Below are positions 5,452 through 5,711 of a stretch of 5,711 nucleotides of DNA, in pieces (within the stretch, counting starts at the first letter, position 1; each line of letters starts with the position of its first letter). Under the pieces are notes generated by a model that was not told the DNA's origin, made no database searches, and saw only the letters and a program-made list of their open reading frames with translations. The DNA is from an uncultured Ruminiclostridium sp. (GTDB lineage Bacteria; Bacillota; Clostridia; Oscillospirales; Ruminococcaceae), in assembly GCA_910585505.1 (NCBI GenBank), contig CAJUFF010000161.1:1-5711 (forward strand), read 5' to 3'. The position numbers and the translations under genes are program-made.

Positions 5452-5564
5452 ATGACGGATTTTTGACCCAAAATGGTTAGCTTCAAGAAAAAAACGCAGT
5501 CAAACCGTAGTTTGACGAGGCTTTTTGACGCAGAAGATGACCGTTTTGGGGCGAAAAGTATCAT
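5452..5564. repeat. Imperfect long palindrome, possible MITE-like or terminator element
   Basis: The centre is a perfect stem GTCAAAC-cgta-GTTTGAC (5499-5516). The outer arms GACCCAAAATGG (5465-5476) and CCGTTTTGGGGC (5541-5552) pair at 10 of 12 positions. Complementarity continues with gaps toward ATGACGG (5452-5458) and ATCAT (5560-5564). The segments in between (CTTC...AAAAA against TTTTT...GAAG) also pair in part, so the whole stretch folds on itself. This is typical of small non-autonomous dispersed elements, though I cannot show other copies here. Confidence 0.6.
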
Positions 5565-5586
5565 AAATCCTTGCCGCCTAAGAGAC

Positions 5587-5642
5587 CGTGGTATCCGTCC
5601 GCGGTTATGAACCTGTTTTCGCAAGGTTTGTACCACGAAAAC
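5587..5642. repeat. Nested inverted repeats with competing stems
   Basis: CGTGGTA (5587-5593) pairs perfectly with TACCACG (5631-5637), enclosing AACCT/AGGTT (5610-5614, 5624-5628). A second perfect 7-base pair, GTTTTCG (5615-5621) with CGAAAAC (5636-5642), cannot form fully at the same time because the two share 5636-5637 and cross. It could be a structured leader for a gene to the right only if transcribed from further upstream. Confidence 0.45.
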
Positions 5643-5671
5643 GGAAAACGTTTTTCACCAGGGCAACAGCA

Positions 5672-5700
5672 TTTACTTTTTTAGAAAGAAGCAGTATAAT
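5672..5700 (+). promoter_or_regulatory. Promoter candidate at the right edge
   Basis: TTTACT (5672-5677) and a consensus TATAAT (5695-5700) with an ideal 17-base spacer. Transcription would start near 5707, at or just before an ATG at 5708. Because no ribosome site precedes that ATG at a normal distance, the true gene start probably lies beyond the window. Confidence 0.55.
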
Positions 5701-5711
5701 AAGGGACATGG

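Larger units (their letters stand above)
5441..5711. other. Structured non-coding region after the MATE gene
   Basis: No believable gene. It contains an imperfect palindrome (5452-5564), a second structured stretch (5587-5642) and a promoter candidate at the right end. No clean terminator with a T-run follows the MATE stop codon, so one of these structures may serve that purpose. Confidence 0.6.

Noticed and set aside
5385..5636. Open frame of 83 codons on the minus strand across the MATE end and palindrome
   Set aside because: It overlaps the end of the MATE gene and its sequence is made of the folded repeat, with no ribosome site or recognisable domain.

Overview
The window looks like a chromosomal segment of a low-to-moderate GC Firmicute, most likely an anaerobic, fermentative member of the Clostridia. 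This rests on the gene content (enolase, L-lactate dehydrogenase of the Firmicutes type, a MATE exporter of the YoeA/DinF-like kind), strong AGGAGG-type ribosome sites, sigma-A-like promoters and very AT-rich intergenic DNA. No species can be named from the sequence alone.

Layout. Bases 1-123 are non-coding and carry a short inverted-repeat element just past the end of ldh. Bases 124-2465 hold a two-gene minus-strand operon, eno then ldh, joined by a 4-base ATGA overlap. Upstream of eno (2466-2756) lie two good promoter candidates and three consecutive inverted repeats (2495-2538, 2549-2585, 2596-2647) whose arms and loops resemble each other and the element beyond ldh. A small minus-strand gene (2757-3011) encodes an 84-residue protein with a C-terminal membrane anchor and no recognised family.

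The most striking part is 3012-4066, over 1 kb with no credible gene. It holds a tandem repeat with an exact 329-base period (two full copies and a partial third, about 3076-3840). Each copy starts with a cluster of about six DnaA-box-like 9-mers (best form TTTTCCACA / TGTGGAAAA) and continues into about 230 bases of very AT-rich DNA. Genes on the left point left and the gene on the right points right, so transcription diverges from the array. This is what a replication origin looks like in Firmicutes, although dnaA, dnaN and rpmH are not in view. A DnaA-titrating or DnaA-regulated locus is the main alternative.

To the right, 4067-5440 encodes a complete 457-residue MATE transporter with its own promoter and ribosome site. 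The last 271 bases are non-coding. They contain an imperfect palindrome of about 113 bases, a second structured stretch with two competing stems, and a promoter candidate for a gene beyond the right edge.

How the genes work together. Enolase makes phosphoenolpyruvate and lactate dehydrogenase reduces pyruvate to lactate while regenerating NAD+, so the eno-ldh pair covers two steps of lower glycolysis and its fermentative exit; pyruvate kinase, the step between, is not here. The MATE gene and the small membrane protein show no evident functional link to this pathway.
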